Notes: generated by a model not told the origin, from the letters alone. 64,000 bases of DNA from an uncultured Nocardioides sp. (GCF_947488515.1 NZ_CANKZF010000001.1:2108001-2172000), one strand, 5' to 3'; counted from the stretch's first letter, positions 33,216-42,947 are shown. Program-made: numbers and translations.

Positions 33216-34031
33216 TCAGCGGATCTCGAAGAAGAGGCCCTCGCCACCCTGGGTGACGACCAGGAGGTGGTCGTGGAGCTCGGCGGAGTCGCTGGGGCCG
33301 TCGAGCAGGGCCAGCACCGCGCGCTCGGTCTGACGCGCGGGGCCGGTGCAGCGCCCGCGCTGGAGCGTCACGTTGGAGAAGACCAGCGCCGTCCCCTCGA
33401 CCTGCACGGTGACGCGTCCGCTCCGGCACCCGGTGAAGAGCCGGGACAGCCCGTCCGCCCCGACGTCGAGCCGCGGTCGGCGGGTGTCGACCGGCAGCCG
33501 GGACACGGCCCCGTCGGACACGGTGCCGACGGCGGTCCAGGTGCGGCCGAGCAGGCTGGTGAGGTCGTCGGGGGTGTCCGTCCCGAGCTCGATCGTGACC
33601 CCGCCGGCCTGCAGCGTCAGGGCGTCTCCCTCGACCGTGGCGTCGACGCCGGCGCTGAAGAACTCAGTGAGCCAGCGGTCCTGCTCGACCAGGTCGGGCT
33701 CGCACATCATCATCGTGGCGGCCGGTTCGGACGTCCACGCGATGGTCGTGCCGTCGACCTCGAACGGCCCGAACACGGTGTTGCACCCGGCGTTGACCGA
33801 CATGGTCTCGCCCTCGAACCCGACCTCGACGGTGGTCCCCTCCACGAGCTCTGCGCCCTCGACGAAGGTCGAGGCGTACGACCTGCCGTCCAGCGCGGCG
33901 GCGTCGACGTTCGTGGCGGACGAGGTGTCCGCCGTCGACGGGGACGGCGAGGAGGACGAGTCGGAGTCGTCGGCGCACGCCGCGGTCAGCGTGACGGCGA
34001 GCAGCGCGGCCGCAACCCCACGTCGGCCCAT
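33216..34031 (-). CDS. META domain lipoprotein
   Basis: A 271-residue exported lipoprotein. The signal peptide ends with LTAAC (lipobox); a Ser-rich linker follows. Residues 45-155 form a META/HslJ domain with VNAGCNTVFGPFEVDG and MMMCEPDLVEQDRWL, the two blocks of the family with paired Cys. Residues 160-270 look like a degraded second copy with VTVQVEG and RCTGPARQTE. META proteins are tied to stress or heat-shock-like responses, but the activity is not known. Confidence 0.85.
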   Translation of the reverse strand: MGRRGVAAALLAVTLTAACADDSDSSSSPSPSTADTSSATNVDAAALDGRSYASTFVEGAELVEGTTVEVGFEGETMSVNAGCNTVFGPFEVDGTTIAWTSEPAATMMMCEPDLVEQDRWLTEFFSAGVDATVEGDALTLQAGGVTIELGTDTPDDLTSLLGRTWTAVGTVSDGAVSRLPVDTRRPRLDVGADGLSRLFTGCRSGRVTVQVEGTALVFSNVTLQRGRCTGPARQTERAVLALLDGPSDSAELHDHLLVVTQGGEGLFFEIR

Positions 34032-34142
34032 TTCTCGTCTCCGTTCCCCGTCTCGGAGGCACCAGTGTGGTGAGGTCGCCGCGGCGGCCCCTCCCCCGTT
34101 CCGGGTGAGCCTCCCGTGGCGACCGGCCAACACCATGGCCCC

Positions 34143-35618
34143 ATGCGTCTGGACCAGGGGGGGCTGCGGCAACCCTCGTTGGCCGACGCCCTGGTCCCTC
34201 TGGCAACCCTGGCGCTGCTCATCGGCGGGTCGCTCGCGCTGTTCGGCCTCGACGCCCTCGCCGGCCCCGTCCAGGTGGCACTCGTCCTGTGCGCGGGCGT
34301 CGCGGCGCTCGTCGCCGTCAAGAACGGTCACGCGTGGTCGGAGGTCCAGGTGGCCGGGCAGGGGGCGATGGCATCGGTCACCAGCGCCGTCTTCATCCTG
34401 CTGGCGGTGGGCGCCCTCATCGGGACCTGGAACCTCTCGGGCACGATCCCCACGCTCGTGTACTACGGGATCCAGGTGCTCTCGCCGGGTTGGTACTACG
34501 CCGCGTCCGCGGTCATCTGTGCCGTCGTGGCACTGAGCATCGGCAGCTCGTGGACGACGGCCGGCACGATCGGCGTCGGCCTCGTCGGGATCGCGACGAT
34601 GCTCGGGGTCTCCCCGGCGATCACGGCCGGTGCGGTCATCTCCGGTGCGTACCTGGGGGACAAGACCTCACCGCTGTCGGAGACCACCATCCTGACCGCG
34701 CAGATGGTGAAGGTGGACGTCTATGCCCACATCCGGCGCCAGGTCTGGACGTCCGTGCCGGCGTACGTCATCGCGCTCGCCGTGTTCTTCGTGCTGGGCC
34801 TCGCCCATGTCGGCGAGACCGAGGACACCGTGGCGACGACGACCGAGCTCGACGCGCTGTCCGACGTCTTCTGGATCAGCCCGGTCAACCTGCTCCCGCT
34901 GGTCCTGCTGGCCTACCTCTCGATCCGGAAGGTGCCGGCGTCGCTCGCGTTGATGGCCTCCGCCCTGTTCGCGGGCGTGCTCGCAGCGTTCACCCAGCCC
35001 GACGTGGTGGCTGCCTTCGTCAGCGGCACGGGCAACGTCGTGGTCGAGTCGATCAAGGCCGTGTGGCAGGCGATGGCGACGGGGTTCGACATCGACACCG
35101 GGCTCCCCGAGGTGGACCAGCTGGTGTCCCGCGGCGGCATGGACTCCATGCTGCTCACCCTCTGGCTGATCTTCGGCGCGGTGACGTTCGGCGCCGTGCT
35201 CGAGCACTTCGGCCTGATCTCTCGCCTCGTCGACCCGATGATCGCCTCGGCCGCCAGCACCGGGCGCCTGTTCCTGACCGTGTTCGCGTGCGGGTTCGGT
35301 CTCAACGTGGTGGCCGGCGACCAGTACATCGCGCTGGTCCTCCCGTCGCGCGTGTTCCGCCTCGAGTTCGCCCGGCGCGGGCTCGCCCCGACGAACCTGT
35401 CGCGGCTGGCCGCCGACAGCGGCACCGTCACCTCGCCCCTCGTGCCGTGGAACTCGTGCGGGGCCTTCATGGGCGCCACCCTCGGCGTCTCCACCCTCCT
35501 CTACGCGCCGTACGCCATCTTCTGCTACGCCAGTCCGCTGCTGAGCGTCGTGTATGGCTACACCGGGTTCCGCATCGAGAAGATCGAGCCGCTCGACGCG
35601 GCGAAGGAGCACACATGA
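34143..35618 (+). CDS. NhaC-family Na+/H+ antiporter
   Basis: A 491-residue membrane protein with eleven or twelve helices. SSWTTAGTIGVGLVGIATMLG and ISGAYLGDKTSPLSETTIL are the NhaC signatures (Asp, Lys and Ser of the ion site), and a second similar block is ADSGTVTSPLVPWNSCGA. It is the first gene of the arginine deiminase module. NhaC proteins exchange Na+ for H+; related ones carry amino acids or dicarboxylates, so an amino-acid role is possible here. Its stop overlaps the start of the APC gene (ATGA, 35615-35618). The start is uncertain: ATG 34143 is used, GTG 34116 is an alternative. Confidence 0.88.
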   Translation: MRLDQGGLRQPSLADALVPLATLALLIGGSLALFGLDALAGPVQVALVLCAGVAALVAVKNGHAWSEVQVAGQGAMASVTSAVFILLAVGALIGTWNLSGTIPTLVYYGIQVLSPGWYYAASAVICAVVALSIGSSWTTAGTIGVGLVGIATMLGVSPAITAGAVISGAYLGDKTSPLSETTILTAQMVKVDVYAHIRRQVWTSVPAYVIALAVFFVLGLAHVGETEDTVATTTELDALSDVFWISPVNLLPLVLLAYLSIRKVPASLALMASALFAGVLAAFTQPDVVAAFVSGTGNVVVESIKAVWQAMATGFDIDTGLPEVDQLVSRGGMDSMLLTLWLIFGAVTFGAVLEHFGLISRLVDPMIASAASTGRLFLTVFACGFGLNVVAGDQYIALVLPSRVFRLEFARRGLAPTNLSRLAADSGTVTSPLVPWNSCGAFMGATLGVSTLLYAPYAIFCYASPLLSVVYGYTGFRIEKIEPLDAAKEHT

Positions 35619-37075
35619 CCACGAGCGAGCCCACGACCGCGACGGAGCCGGGCGCCGTCCAGAAGATGACGCTGCCGACCCTCACTGCCATGGTCATCGG
35701 CGGCATGGTCGGCGCGGGGGTGTTCTCGCTGCCGGCCCGCTTCGGCGTGGCCACTGGGATCCTCGGGTCGCTGATCGCCTGGGCGATCGCCGGCGCGGGC
35801 ATGCTCATGCTGGCCTTCGTCTTCCAGAACCTCGCGCTCCGCAAGCCCGACCTGGACTCGGGTGTCTTCATCTATGCGAAGGCGGGCTTCGGCGACTACG
35901 CCGGCTTCAACTCCGCCATCGGCTTCTGGGCCAGCACCGTCGCGGGCAACGCCTTCTACTGGGTGTTCATCACGGCGACGCTGGGAGCGTTCTTCGACAG
36001 CTTCGGGGACGGCGACACGGTGGTGGCGCTCGTCCTCTCGACGCTGGGCGTCTGGTTCTTCCACGTCCTCATCGCCCGCGGGGTGAGGGACGCGGCGGTG
36101 ATCAACCGCATCGTCACGATCTTCAAGATCATCCCGATCCTGGTGTTCATCGTGGTGCTCCTCGTGAACCTCGATGCCGGCGTCTTCGCCGACAACTGGA
36201 CCGCCTACGGCTACGGCGACCTCGGCTCGCTGGACGAGCAGGTGCGCAACACGATGATCATCACGACGTTCGTGTTCATCGGGATCGAGGGCGCGAGCGT
36301 GTACTCGCGCTACGCCCAGAAGCGCGAGGACGTCGGCCGCGCCACCGTCATGGGCTTCCTCAGCGTGCTGTCGATCTTCTCGCTCGTGACGCTCTCGAGC
36401 TACGCCGTCATGCCGCAGCCCGAGATCGCCGCGACCCGACAGCCCTCGATGGTCGGGCTCTTCCAGTCGGTCGTGGGCGACTGGGGCGAGGTCTTCATCA
36501 GCGTCGCGGTCATCGTCTCCGTCCTCGGCGCCTACCTCGCCTGGACGTTGATGGCGGCCGAGGTCATGTACATCCCGGCCCGGCAGGACGACTTCCCGGC
36601 GTTCCTCGGGCGCGAGAACGAGGCAGGGACGCCGATCACCGCCCTCGTCGTCACCTCCATCGCCGTCCAGTCGGTGCTGCTGCTGACGCTGGTGGTGACC
36701 GACGCGCTCAACTTCCTCCTCGACCTCTCGACCAGCCTGGCCCTGCTGCCCTACCTGCTCGCGGCGGCGTACTCGCTCAAGCTCGCCCTGACCGGGGAGT
36801 CGTACGAGGACGAGGCACCGCGGGTCAAGCTCCGGGAGGGGGTCGTCGCGGGGGCCGCCACGGTCTACACGCTCTTCCTCTTCGATGCCGCCGGCCTCGA
36901 GTTCCTGCTGCTGTCCGCGGTGCTCCTGGCGCCGGCGTCACTCCTCTACGTCAAGGCGCGCAGCGAGCGCAAGCGGCGCATCTTCACCCCGGCCGAGATC
37001 GGCCTCTTCGTCATCATCCTGACCGCCGGCGTGGGCGGCGTCGTCGCTCTGTGGACCGGCCGCATCACCCTCTGA
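35615..37075 (+). CDS. APC-family basic amino acid antiporter (arginine/ornithine or citrulline type)
   Basis: A 486-residue transporter with twelve helices. IGGMVGAGVFSLPARFG is the typical APC first-helix substrate site, and TTFVFIGIEGASVYSRYA the sixth-helix motif of the arginine-ornithine and arginine-agmatine group. Being between an NhaC gene and arcA, it should bring in arginine and take out the product. It overlaps the NhaC gene and lies 24 bp before arcA. Confidence 0.9.
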   Translation: MTTSEPTTATEPGAVQKMTLPTLTAMVIGGMVGAGVFSLPARFGVATGILGSLIAWAIAGAGMLMLAFVFQNLALRKPDLDSGVFIYAKAGFGDYAGFNSAIGFWASTVAGNAFYWVFITATLGAFFDSFGDGDTVVALVLSTLGVWFFHVLIARGVRDAAVINRIVTIFKIIPILVFIVVLLVNLDAGVFADNWTAYGYGDLGSLDEQVRNTMIITTFVFIGIEGASVYSRYAQKREDVGRATVMGFLSVLSIFSLVTLSSYAVMPQPEIAATRQPSMVGLFQSVVGDWGEVFISVAVIVSVLGAYLAWTLMAAEVMYIPARQDDFPAFLGRENEAGTPITALVVTSIAVQSVLLLTLVVTDALNFLLDLSTSLALLPYLLAAAYSLKLALTGESYEDEAPRVKLREGVVAGAATVYTLFLFDAAGLEFLLLSAVLLAPASLLYVKARSERKRRIFTPAEIGLFVIILTAGVGGVVALWTGRITL

Positions 37076-37099
37076 CCCACCGCACGGAAGGAAACGCAC

Positions 37100-38386
37100 A
37101 TGACCAGTGACCAGAACCCAGGAGCCGAGCCCGCCGGTGGCGGCGCCGCGTCGGCGTACGGCGTGCACTCGGAGGTGGGCCGGTTGCGCAAGGTCCTGGT
37201 GTGCTCGCCCGGCCTCGCGCACCGCCGGCTCACGCCGACGAACTCCGACTCGCTCCTCTTCGACGACGTGATGTGGGTGGACAACGCCGAGAAGGACCAC
37301 GCGGCCTTCGTGTCGGAGCTGGAGGCACGCGGGGTGGAGGTGGTCGAGCTCCACGACCTCCTCGCGCAGACGATGGCCGTGCCGGGGGCCAAGGACTGGC
37401 TGCTGGAGCGGAAGATCAGCCTGAACCAGGTGGGCTACGGGCTCGTCGACGAGACCCTCTCCTTCCTGCACACGCTGGACGAGGCCAGGCTCGCGGAGCT
37501 GCTGATCGGCGGGATGGCGACCACGGACCTTCCCGACGACTTCCGGTCCGGCTTCGTCGCCCTGGCCCGCGAGTCCACCGGGGCGCGGGACTACCTCATG
37601 CAGCCACTGCCCAACACGCTCTACACCCGCGACACCACGTGCTGGCTCTACGGCGGCCTGACGATGAACCCGCTCTACTGGCCGGCGCGCCACGACGAGA
37701 CGCTGCTCTACAAGGCGATCTACGAGTTCCACCCCGACTACGCCGGGTCGACCGTGTGGTGGGGCGATCCCGAGCTCGACTGGGGGCTCGCCACCATCGA
37801 GGGCGGGGACGTGATGCCGATCGGCAACGCCACGGTCCTGATCGGGATGAGCGAGCGGACGTCACGCCAGGCCATCACCCAGGTCGCACGCGCCCTCTTC
37901 GACCAGGGTGCCGCCGAGCGCGTGGTCGTCGCCGGGATGCCGAAGCTGCGCGCCGCCATGCACCTCGACACGGTGTTCACCTTCGCCGACCGCGACGTCG
38001 TCACCTACTTCCCGGGCATCGTCGACGGCATCCACTCGTTCTCCCTGCGCCCCGGGGACAACGTGCACGGGATCGACGTCACCGACGAGGGCGACCGCGC
38101 GTTCGTCGACGTCGTCGCCGAGTCCCTGGGCCTCTCCGAGCTCCGGGCGCTGGAGACGGGGGGCGACGTCTACGCGTCCGAGCGCCAGCAGTGGGACAGC
38201 GGTAACAACGCGGTAGCGGTGGAGCCGGGGGTGGTGTTCACCTACGATCGCAACACGTACACCAACGCGCTGCTGCGCGACGCCGGCGTCGAGGTGATCC
38301 CGATCGTCGGCGCCGAGCTCGGCCGGGGCCGAGGTGGCGGGCACTGCATGACCTGCCCCATCGCCCGCGACCCTGTCGACTACTGA
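37100..38386 (+). CDS. arcA: Arginine deiminase
   Basis: A 428-residue enzyme that turns L-arginine into L-citrulline and ammonia. The full set of ADI motifs is there: [15 protein letters not shown] at the start, [25 protein letters not shown] with the catalytic Asp/Glu, MHLDTVFTF with the His, and the nucleophile Cys416 in [10 protein letters not shown]. Start ATG 37100 with GGAAGG upstream. The other genes of the pathway, arcB (ornithine carbamoyltransferase) and arcC (carbamate kinase), are not next to it, so energy cannot be gained from this locus alone; ammonia production for pH control is more likely. Confidence 0.95.
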   Translation: MTSDQNPGAEPAGGGAASAYGVHSEVGRLRKVLVCSPGLAHRRLTPTNSDSLLFDDVMWVDNAEKDHAAFVSELEARGVEVVELHDLLAQTMAVPGAKDWLLERKISLNQVGYGLVDETLSFLHTLDEARLAELLIGGMATTDLPDDFRSGFVALARESTGARDYLMQPLPNTLYTRDTTCWLYGGLTMNPLYWPARHDETLLYKAIYEFHPDYAGSTVWWGDPELDWGLATIEGGDVMPIGNATVLIGMSERTSRQAITQVARALFDQGAAERVVVAGMPKLRAAMHLDTVFTFADRDVVTYFPGIVDGIHSFSLRPGDNVHGIDVTDEGDRAFVDVVAESLGLSELRALETGGDVYASERQQWDSGNNAVAVEPGVVFTYDRNTYTNALLRDAGVEVIPIVGAELGRGRGGGHCMTCPIARDPVDY

Positions 38387-38405
38387 CATCACTGAGAGGG
38401 GTGCG

Positions 38406-40061
38406 GTGCCCGGGTGGCTCGAGCGAGCGGTGGAGCTGGTCCGTCGCTCGCGCCTGCTCCCGGCCGGGCTGGCGTTCGCGATCGGCTTCGCCTGCCTCTC
38501 GCTGACCCCGTCGCTGCTGCCCCGTTCCCCGCTGGCCCAGGGCGTGGTCAGCGGCGCCGCCGCAGCCTCGGGGTACGGCGTCGGGGTCTTCCTCGCGTGG
38601 TGCTGGCGCGGGCTGCGCGACCGACCGCGGGAGCCCTGGCCGGACCTGGCTCGATCGGTCCTCCTGGTGGGAGGGGTCGCGGCCCTGCTCACGAGCCTCG
38701 CCGCGGGCGTGCGGTGGCAGGCCGAGGCCCACGACCTGGCCGGGACGGAGGCGACGCCCGTCGCGTTCGTGCTCCTCGTGCCACCGGTGACGCTGGTCGT
38801 CGCCGCGCTGTTCCTCGGCCTGGCGCGTGGCGCCCGGGCCGCCTCACGGCGCGTGGCACGGCTGCTGGAACGTCGGCTCAGGCCCTCGGTGGCACGGGTC
38901 CTGGGAGTCGCGTCGGTGGGCTTCGTGGCGTGGGCACTGCTCAGCGGGGTGGCGGCTGACGCGGGGCTGCGCGCGCTCGACGCGTCGTTCGCCCTCGGCG
39001 ACCTCGAGACGCCGGAGGGTGTCGAACGACCGTCGACGCCGCTGCGCTCCGGCAGCGACGAGTCGCTGGTCGACTGGGACGGCATGGGCGTGGAGGGGCG
39101 GACCTTCGTGGGCAGGGGTCCGACGTCCGAGCAGATCACCGAGCTGACGGACCGCCCGGCGATCGAGCCGATCCGCGTCTTCGCGGGGCTCGCCAACGCC
39201 GAGGACACGGAGCAGCAGGCCGCGCTCGCGGTGGCGGACCTCGAGCGGGCCGGCGGCTTCGAGCGGCAGCACCTCCTGGTGGTCACCACCACCGGGACGG
39301 GGTGGGTCGAGCCGAGCGCGGCGAGCGGCTTCGAGTACGTCACCGGTGGGGACTCCGCGATCGTCGGGATGCAGTACTCGCACCTCCCCTCCTGGTTGTC
39401 CTTCGTCGTCGACTCGGCCCGCGCCCGTGACGCCGGGAGGGCCTTGTTCGACGCGGTGTACGCGCGCTGGTCGAGCCTTCCGCTCGACGAGCGGCCGGAG
39501 CTCCACGTCTTCGGCGAGAGCCTCGGGTCGTTCGGCGCCGAGGCCGCCTTCAGCGGCGAGTTCGACCTCGACAACCGGACGTCGGGGGCGCTCCTCGTGG
39601 GTCCGCCGAACTTCAACCCGCTCTACCGCAGCTTCATCGAGGACCGGGACGCCGGCTCGCGCGAGGTCGAGCCGGTCTACCGGGAGGGACGGATCATCCG
39701 CTTCACCACAAAGGCCGAGCGTCCCCCGCCGGAGGACGAGCCGTGGACGGGGAGCCGGGTGCTCTACCTGCAGCACGCGTCCGACCCGGTCACCTGGTGG
39801 AGCCCCGACCTGCTGCTCACCCGACCCGACTGGCTCGAGGAGACGCGCGGCGACGACGTGCCCGGCGCCATGCGGTGGGTCCCCTGGATCACCTTCCTGC
39901 AGGTGTCGGCCGACCTCGCCGCGGCGTTCTCGACCCAGCCCGCCCACGGGCACAACTTCTCGGGTGAGCACGCCGCCGGCTGGGTCAACGTGCTGCAGCC
40001 GGAGGGCTGGACGCCGGACATCACCGAGCGGCTGCGGCAGGAGCTCGCGCGCTACCCGTGA
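38406..40061 (+). CDS. Membrane alpha/beta hydrolase (Abhydrolase_9 / DUF2319 type)
   Basis: A 551-residue protein. Residues 1-190 contain four membrane helices (for example FAIGFACLSLTPSLLPRS), the part found ahead of the Abhydrolase_9 domain. Residues 210-551 are the hydrolase: VFAGLANAEDTEQQAALAV, then HVFGESLGSFGAEAAF with the nucleophile Ser, YLQHASDPVTWW with the Asp, and HGHNFSGEHAAGW with the His. Members of this actinobacterial family are thought to act on lipids of the envelope. It follows arcA by 19 bp; its 3' end overlaps that of the CPBP gene by 41 bp. Confidence 0.85.
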   Translation: MPGWLERAVELVRRSRLLPAGLAFAIGFACLSLTPSLLPRSPLAQGVVSGAAAASGYGVGVFLAWCWRGLRDRPREPWPDLARSVLLVGGVAALLTSLAAGVRWQAEAHDLAGTEATPVAFVLLVPPVTLVVAALFLGLARGARAASRRVARLLERRLRPSVARVLGVASVGFVAWALLSGVAADAGLRALDASFALGDLETPEGVERPSTPLRSGSDESLVDWDGMGVEGRTFVGRGPTSEQITELTDRPAIEPIRVFAGLANAEDTEQQAALAVADLERAGGFERQHLLVVTTTGTGWVEPSAASGFEYVTGGDSAIVGMQYSHLPSWLSFVVDSARARDAGRALFDAVYARWSSLPLDERPELHVFGESLGSFGAEAAFSGEFDLDNRTSGALLVGPPNFNPLYRSFIEDRDAGSREVEPVYREGRIIRFTTKAERPPPEDEPWTGSRVLYLQHASDPVTWWSPDLLLTRPDWLEETRGDDVPGAMRWVPWITFLQVSADLAAAFSTQPAHGHNFSGEHAAGWVNVLQPEGWTPDITERLRQELARYP

Positions 40062-40893
40062 CCGCCACGCGAGGAGCCGCGCCGGTGCCGGTCCGCCACA
40101 CCCTGGCGCGAGCCAGGAGGAGCGCCCCGACCACGGCCACCGCCGCGAAGGTGGCGATGCCGCTCTCGCCGGCGACGTAGGCCAGGTCGGCGTCCGACCG
40201 CGCCACCACGGCCCCGGCTCCGATGGCGAACGCGGTGTTGACCGCGCCGTGCGCCATCGCGACGGGCCAGACGCTGTGGGTGCGGTCCCACACGTAGGCG
40301 TAGAAGACGCCGCCCATGGTGATCGTCGCGACCACGACCGGTGCCACGAGCCAGCGGCTGCCGTGCTCGTCGTACGTCGTGGCGATGAGGATCAGCGGCA
40401 GGTGGAAGCAGCCGTGGATGAAGCCGGTGACGAGGGCAGCCCGGCGACGGCTGGTGAGCTGCTGGATCCGCGGCAGGAGGTAGCCCCGCCAGCCGATCTC
40501 CTCGGACAGGAAGAGGACGGTCATGAACGCGAGCGTGCTCGCCAGGTTCAGGCTCCACGACGCGACGCCCGACGACGTCAGGTCGATCGGGCGCAGGTCC
40601 GCGGCGTCGAGCGCCAGCGCGGCGCCGTACGCACTGCCGGCCAGGAGCATGGGCACGAGCAGCGCGAACGCCCACAGTCGCTTGCCCGAGCGGTTCAGCC
40701 CGAACTCGCCCCAGAGGGCCCGGCGCCGGCCGCGGGGGGTGGCGGTGAACGTGATGACGACGATCGCCGTGACGGGAGCGAACGCGCTGAGCAACGAGTT
40801 GATGCCGGCGTGGGGCAGCGCGGTGGCGATGCCGATGGCCAGTGAGAAGGCGAGGACGAGATAGGTCGTGGCCTCGCGAAGTGGTCGTGACAT
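40021..40893 (-). CDS. CPBP family intramembrane metalloprotease
   Basis: A 290-residue membrane protein with eight helices. The CPBP (Abi/Rce1-like) motifs are SEEIGWRGYLLPRI (Glu-Glu and Arg), FIHGCFHLPLI (His) and MAHGAVNTAFA (His, Asn). Members cleave prenylated or other membrane proteins, or give immunity to bacteriocins. ATG 40893 has GGAGG upstream. It lies 111 bp after the two-component regulator gene on the same strand, so it may be under its control. A poor-complexity tail follows the last helix, in the region overlapping the hydrolase gene. Confidence 0.88.
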   Translation of the reverse strand: MSRPLREATTYLVLAFSLAIGIATALPHAGINSLLSAFAPVTAIVVITFTATPRGRRRALWGEFGLNRSGKRLWAFALLVPMLLAGSAYGAALALDAADLRPIDLTSSGVASWSLNLASTLAFMTVLFLSEEIGWRGYLLPRIQQLTSRRRAALVTGFIHGCFHLPLILIATTYDEHGSRWLVAPVVVATITMGGVFYAYVWDRTHSVWPVAMAHGAVNTAFAIGAGAVVARSDADLAYVAGESGIATFAAVAVVGALLLARARVWRTGTGAAPRVAVTGSARAPAAAAR

Positions 40894-41003
40894 GTGAACC
40901 TCCGGTGTGGGCCGGCCTGTCTGGCCGCTCCACCAATCTCGCTGCGGGGAGGGGTCCCGCACATCTGTCCGGGGTCCTCACGCGTCGAGACCCGAGGCAG
41001 AGG

Positions 41004-41663
41004 TCAGCTGCTCCCGGGGACGGTCAGGCCTGACTCGTAGGCGTGCATCACCAGCTGCGCCCGGTCGCGGCACTCCAGCTTGGTGAGGAGGTGGCTCACG
41101 TGGGTCTTCACGGTGCCGTAGCCCATGTGCAGCGAGTCGGCGATCTCCTGGTTCGACAGGCCGCGCGAGACCGCGACCAACACCTCGCGCTCACGATCGG
41201 TCAGGCCGTCGTCGGCGGGGGACGCCGGGCGGCTCGGGAGGGTCGCGAACTGCTCGATCAGGCGACGCGTGACCGACGGCGCGAGCAGCGCGTCGCCGGC
41301 GGCCACGACGGAGATGGCGTCGAGCAGCTGGGTCGGCCTCGTGTCCTTGAGCAGGAACCCGCTGGCCCCGGCGCGCAGCGCCTCGTGGACGAGCTCGTCC
41401 TCGTCGAACGTGGTCAGCACGAGCACGTGCGTGCCGGCACACCGCGGGTCGGCCATGATCCGGCGCGTGGCCTCCAGGCCGTCCATGCGGGGCATGCGGA
41501 CGTCCATCAGGACCACGTCGGGCGTCGTACGACGACACAGCTCCCAGGCCGCGGCGCCGTCACCCGCCTCCCCGACGACCTCGATGTCGGGGCTGGAGCC
41601 CAGGAGCACGACGAACCCGGAACGGACCAGCTCCTGGTCGTCGACCACCGCCACCCGGATCAC
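41004..41663 (-). CDS. NarL/LuxR-type response regulator
   Basis: A 219-residue two-component regulator. Receiver: VAVVDDQELVR (acid pair), VLMDVRMPRMDG with the phospho-acceptor Asp near residue 54, and FLLKDTRP with the Lys. DNA-binding: LTDREREVLVAVSRGLSNQEIADSLHMGYGTVKTHVSHLL, a LuxR helix-turn-helix. Start GTG 41663, overlapping the kinase stop by four bases. Confidence 0.93.
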   Translation of the reverse strand: MIRVAVVDDQELVRSGFVVLLGSSPDIEVVGEAGDGAAAWELCRRTTPDVVLMDVRMPRMDGLEATRRIMADPRCAGTHVLVLTTFDEDELVHEALRAGASGFLLKDTRPTQLLDAISVVAAGDALLAPSVTRRLIEQFATLPSRPASPADDGLTDREREVLVAVSRGLSNQEIADSLHMGYGTVKTHVSHLLTKLECRDRAQLVMHAYESGLTVPGSS

Positions 41664-42883
41664 GGCGCCACCGCCATCGACGAGGGCAGGTGTGCCGCCA
41701 CCCTGAACCCGGCCCCGTCGAGCGCGCCGTAGTCGAGGGTGCCACCCAGCAGCCGGGTGCGCTCGCGCAGGCCCACCAGCCCGTGCCCGCCCGGGCCACC
41801 GACACCGGCCGGAGCCGGTGACCCGCCGTGACCGTGGTCCCTGACCTCGACGTCGACCCCGCCGGGCACGTAGGCCACCGTCACCTGCGCCTGCCTCGCG
41901 CCGGAGTGCTTGAGCACGTTGGTCAGCGACTCCTGGACGATGCGGTACGCCGTCAGCTCGATCGCGGTGTCGAGCGGGCGCACCGCACCGCTGACGGTCA
42001 GGGAGACGTCGACGCCGGACTCGCGCACGTCGTGGACGAGGTCCTCCATGTCGTCGATGCCCTGGAGGGGAGAGACCGCCGGGTCCGCGTCCTCGGCCCG
42101 GAGCAGGCCCAGCATCGAGCGGGTCTGGGCCAGCGCCTTGCGGCTGGTCTCGGCGATGATCTCGAGCGCGCGCTCGGCGGCGGCCACGTCGGTGCGGATC
42201 ACGTGCCCGCCGACGCCGGCCTGCACGGCGATCAGGGACATGCTGTGCGCGACGACGTCGTGCAGCTCCCGGGCGATCCGCAGCCGCTCCTCGACGACGG
42301 CGCGGGCCGCCAGCTCCCGGGCCGCGGCCGCCTCCTGCTCCGCGATCCGCAGCCGCTCCGACTGCTGGATGCGGCGTGAGCGGATCGCGTCGCCGAGGGC
42401 CCACGCCGTGAGGAGGAGGGCACAGGCCTGCAGGAGGTCGGAGGTGCCCAGGTCGGGAACGTCCAGCACGGCGAGGCCGATGAAGACGAGCAGGCAGAGG
42501 ACCAGCCCGGCCACGCCGTTCCTCCGTCGGCTGTGCGCCGCGAGGGAGTAGAGGCTGAACAGCAGCAGGACCGAGAGCAGGCCGATGTAGTGGTCGGTCA
42601 GGGTCACGACGAGACAGCACGTGACGAACACGGCGAACGCGGCCACCGGCCGGCGGCGACGCCAGACCAGGGACAGGCCCGCCACGAGCGTGGCGGCCAC
42701 CGACAACGGGTCGGCGGGGTCGAGCCGGGGGTCGATGCCGGCGATGTCGGTGCTGAGCAACGAAGCGACGGACATGAGCGCCGCGACGAGCCCGATCGTC
42801 AGGTCGAGGTAGGGCGACAGCCGCCGAGCGAGCACCGCCCACGCTCCGCGATCGTGCGCCTGCTCCCCCGCGCGGCCCGTCAT
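41660..42883 (-). CDS. HisKA_3-type sensor histidine kinase
   Basis: A 407-residue membrane kinase. The first 160 residues hold five or six helices with no outside domain, so it is a sensor of the membrane itself, like LiaS or DesK. A coiled coil follows (QEAAAARELAARAVVEERL), then the phospho-acceptor His in ARELHDVVAHSMS. The ATPase part has VLKHSGARQAQVTV, EVRDHGHGG and GHGLVGLRERTRLLGG. The ATG at 42883 follows a TAGCCT box by 6 nt. Coupled to the response regulator gene. Confidence 0.93.
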   Translation of the reverse strand: MTGRAGEQAHDRGAWAVLARRLSPYLDLTIGLVAALMSVASLLSTDIAGIDPRLDPADPLSVAATLVAGLSLVWRRRRPVAAFAVFVTCCLVVTLTDHYIGLLSVLLLFSLYSLAAHSRRRNGVAGLVLCLLVFIGLAVLDVPDLGTSDLLQACALLLTAWALGDAIRSRRIQQSERLRIAEQEAAAARELAARAVVEERLRIARELHDVVAHSMSLIAVQAGVGGHVIRTDVAAAERALEIIAETSRKALAQTRSMLGLLRAEDADPAVSPLQGIDDMEDLVHDVRESGVDVSLTVSGAVRPLDTAIELTAYRIVQESLTNVLKHSGARQAQVTVAYVPGGVDVEVRDHGHGGSPAPAGVGGPGGHGLVGLRERTRLLGGTLDYGALDGAGFRVAAHLPSSMAVAP

Positions 42884-42889
42884 CCCGGC

Positions 42890-42895
42890 AGGCTA
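42890..42895 (-). promoter_or_regulatory. -10 box of the two-component operon
   Basis: TAGCCT on the minus strand, 6 nt before ATG 42883. Confidence 0.5.
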
Positions 42896-42914
42896 CGCCC
42901 GCGCGACGGTCCGG

Positions 42915-42947
42915 GCCTCTGTCTGCAGACGTACCCCCGCCTCTGTC
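42915..42947 (-). repeat. Direct repeats in the two-component promoter
   Basis: GCCTCTGTC occurs at 42915-42923 and at 42939-42947, 24 bp apart, with the palindrome GTCTGCAGAC (42921-42930) between. They lie 20-52 bp upstream of the -10 box and may be the binding sites of the regulator encoded here. Confidence 0.4.
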
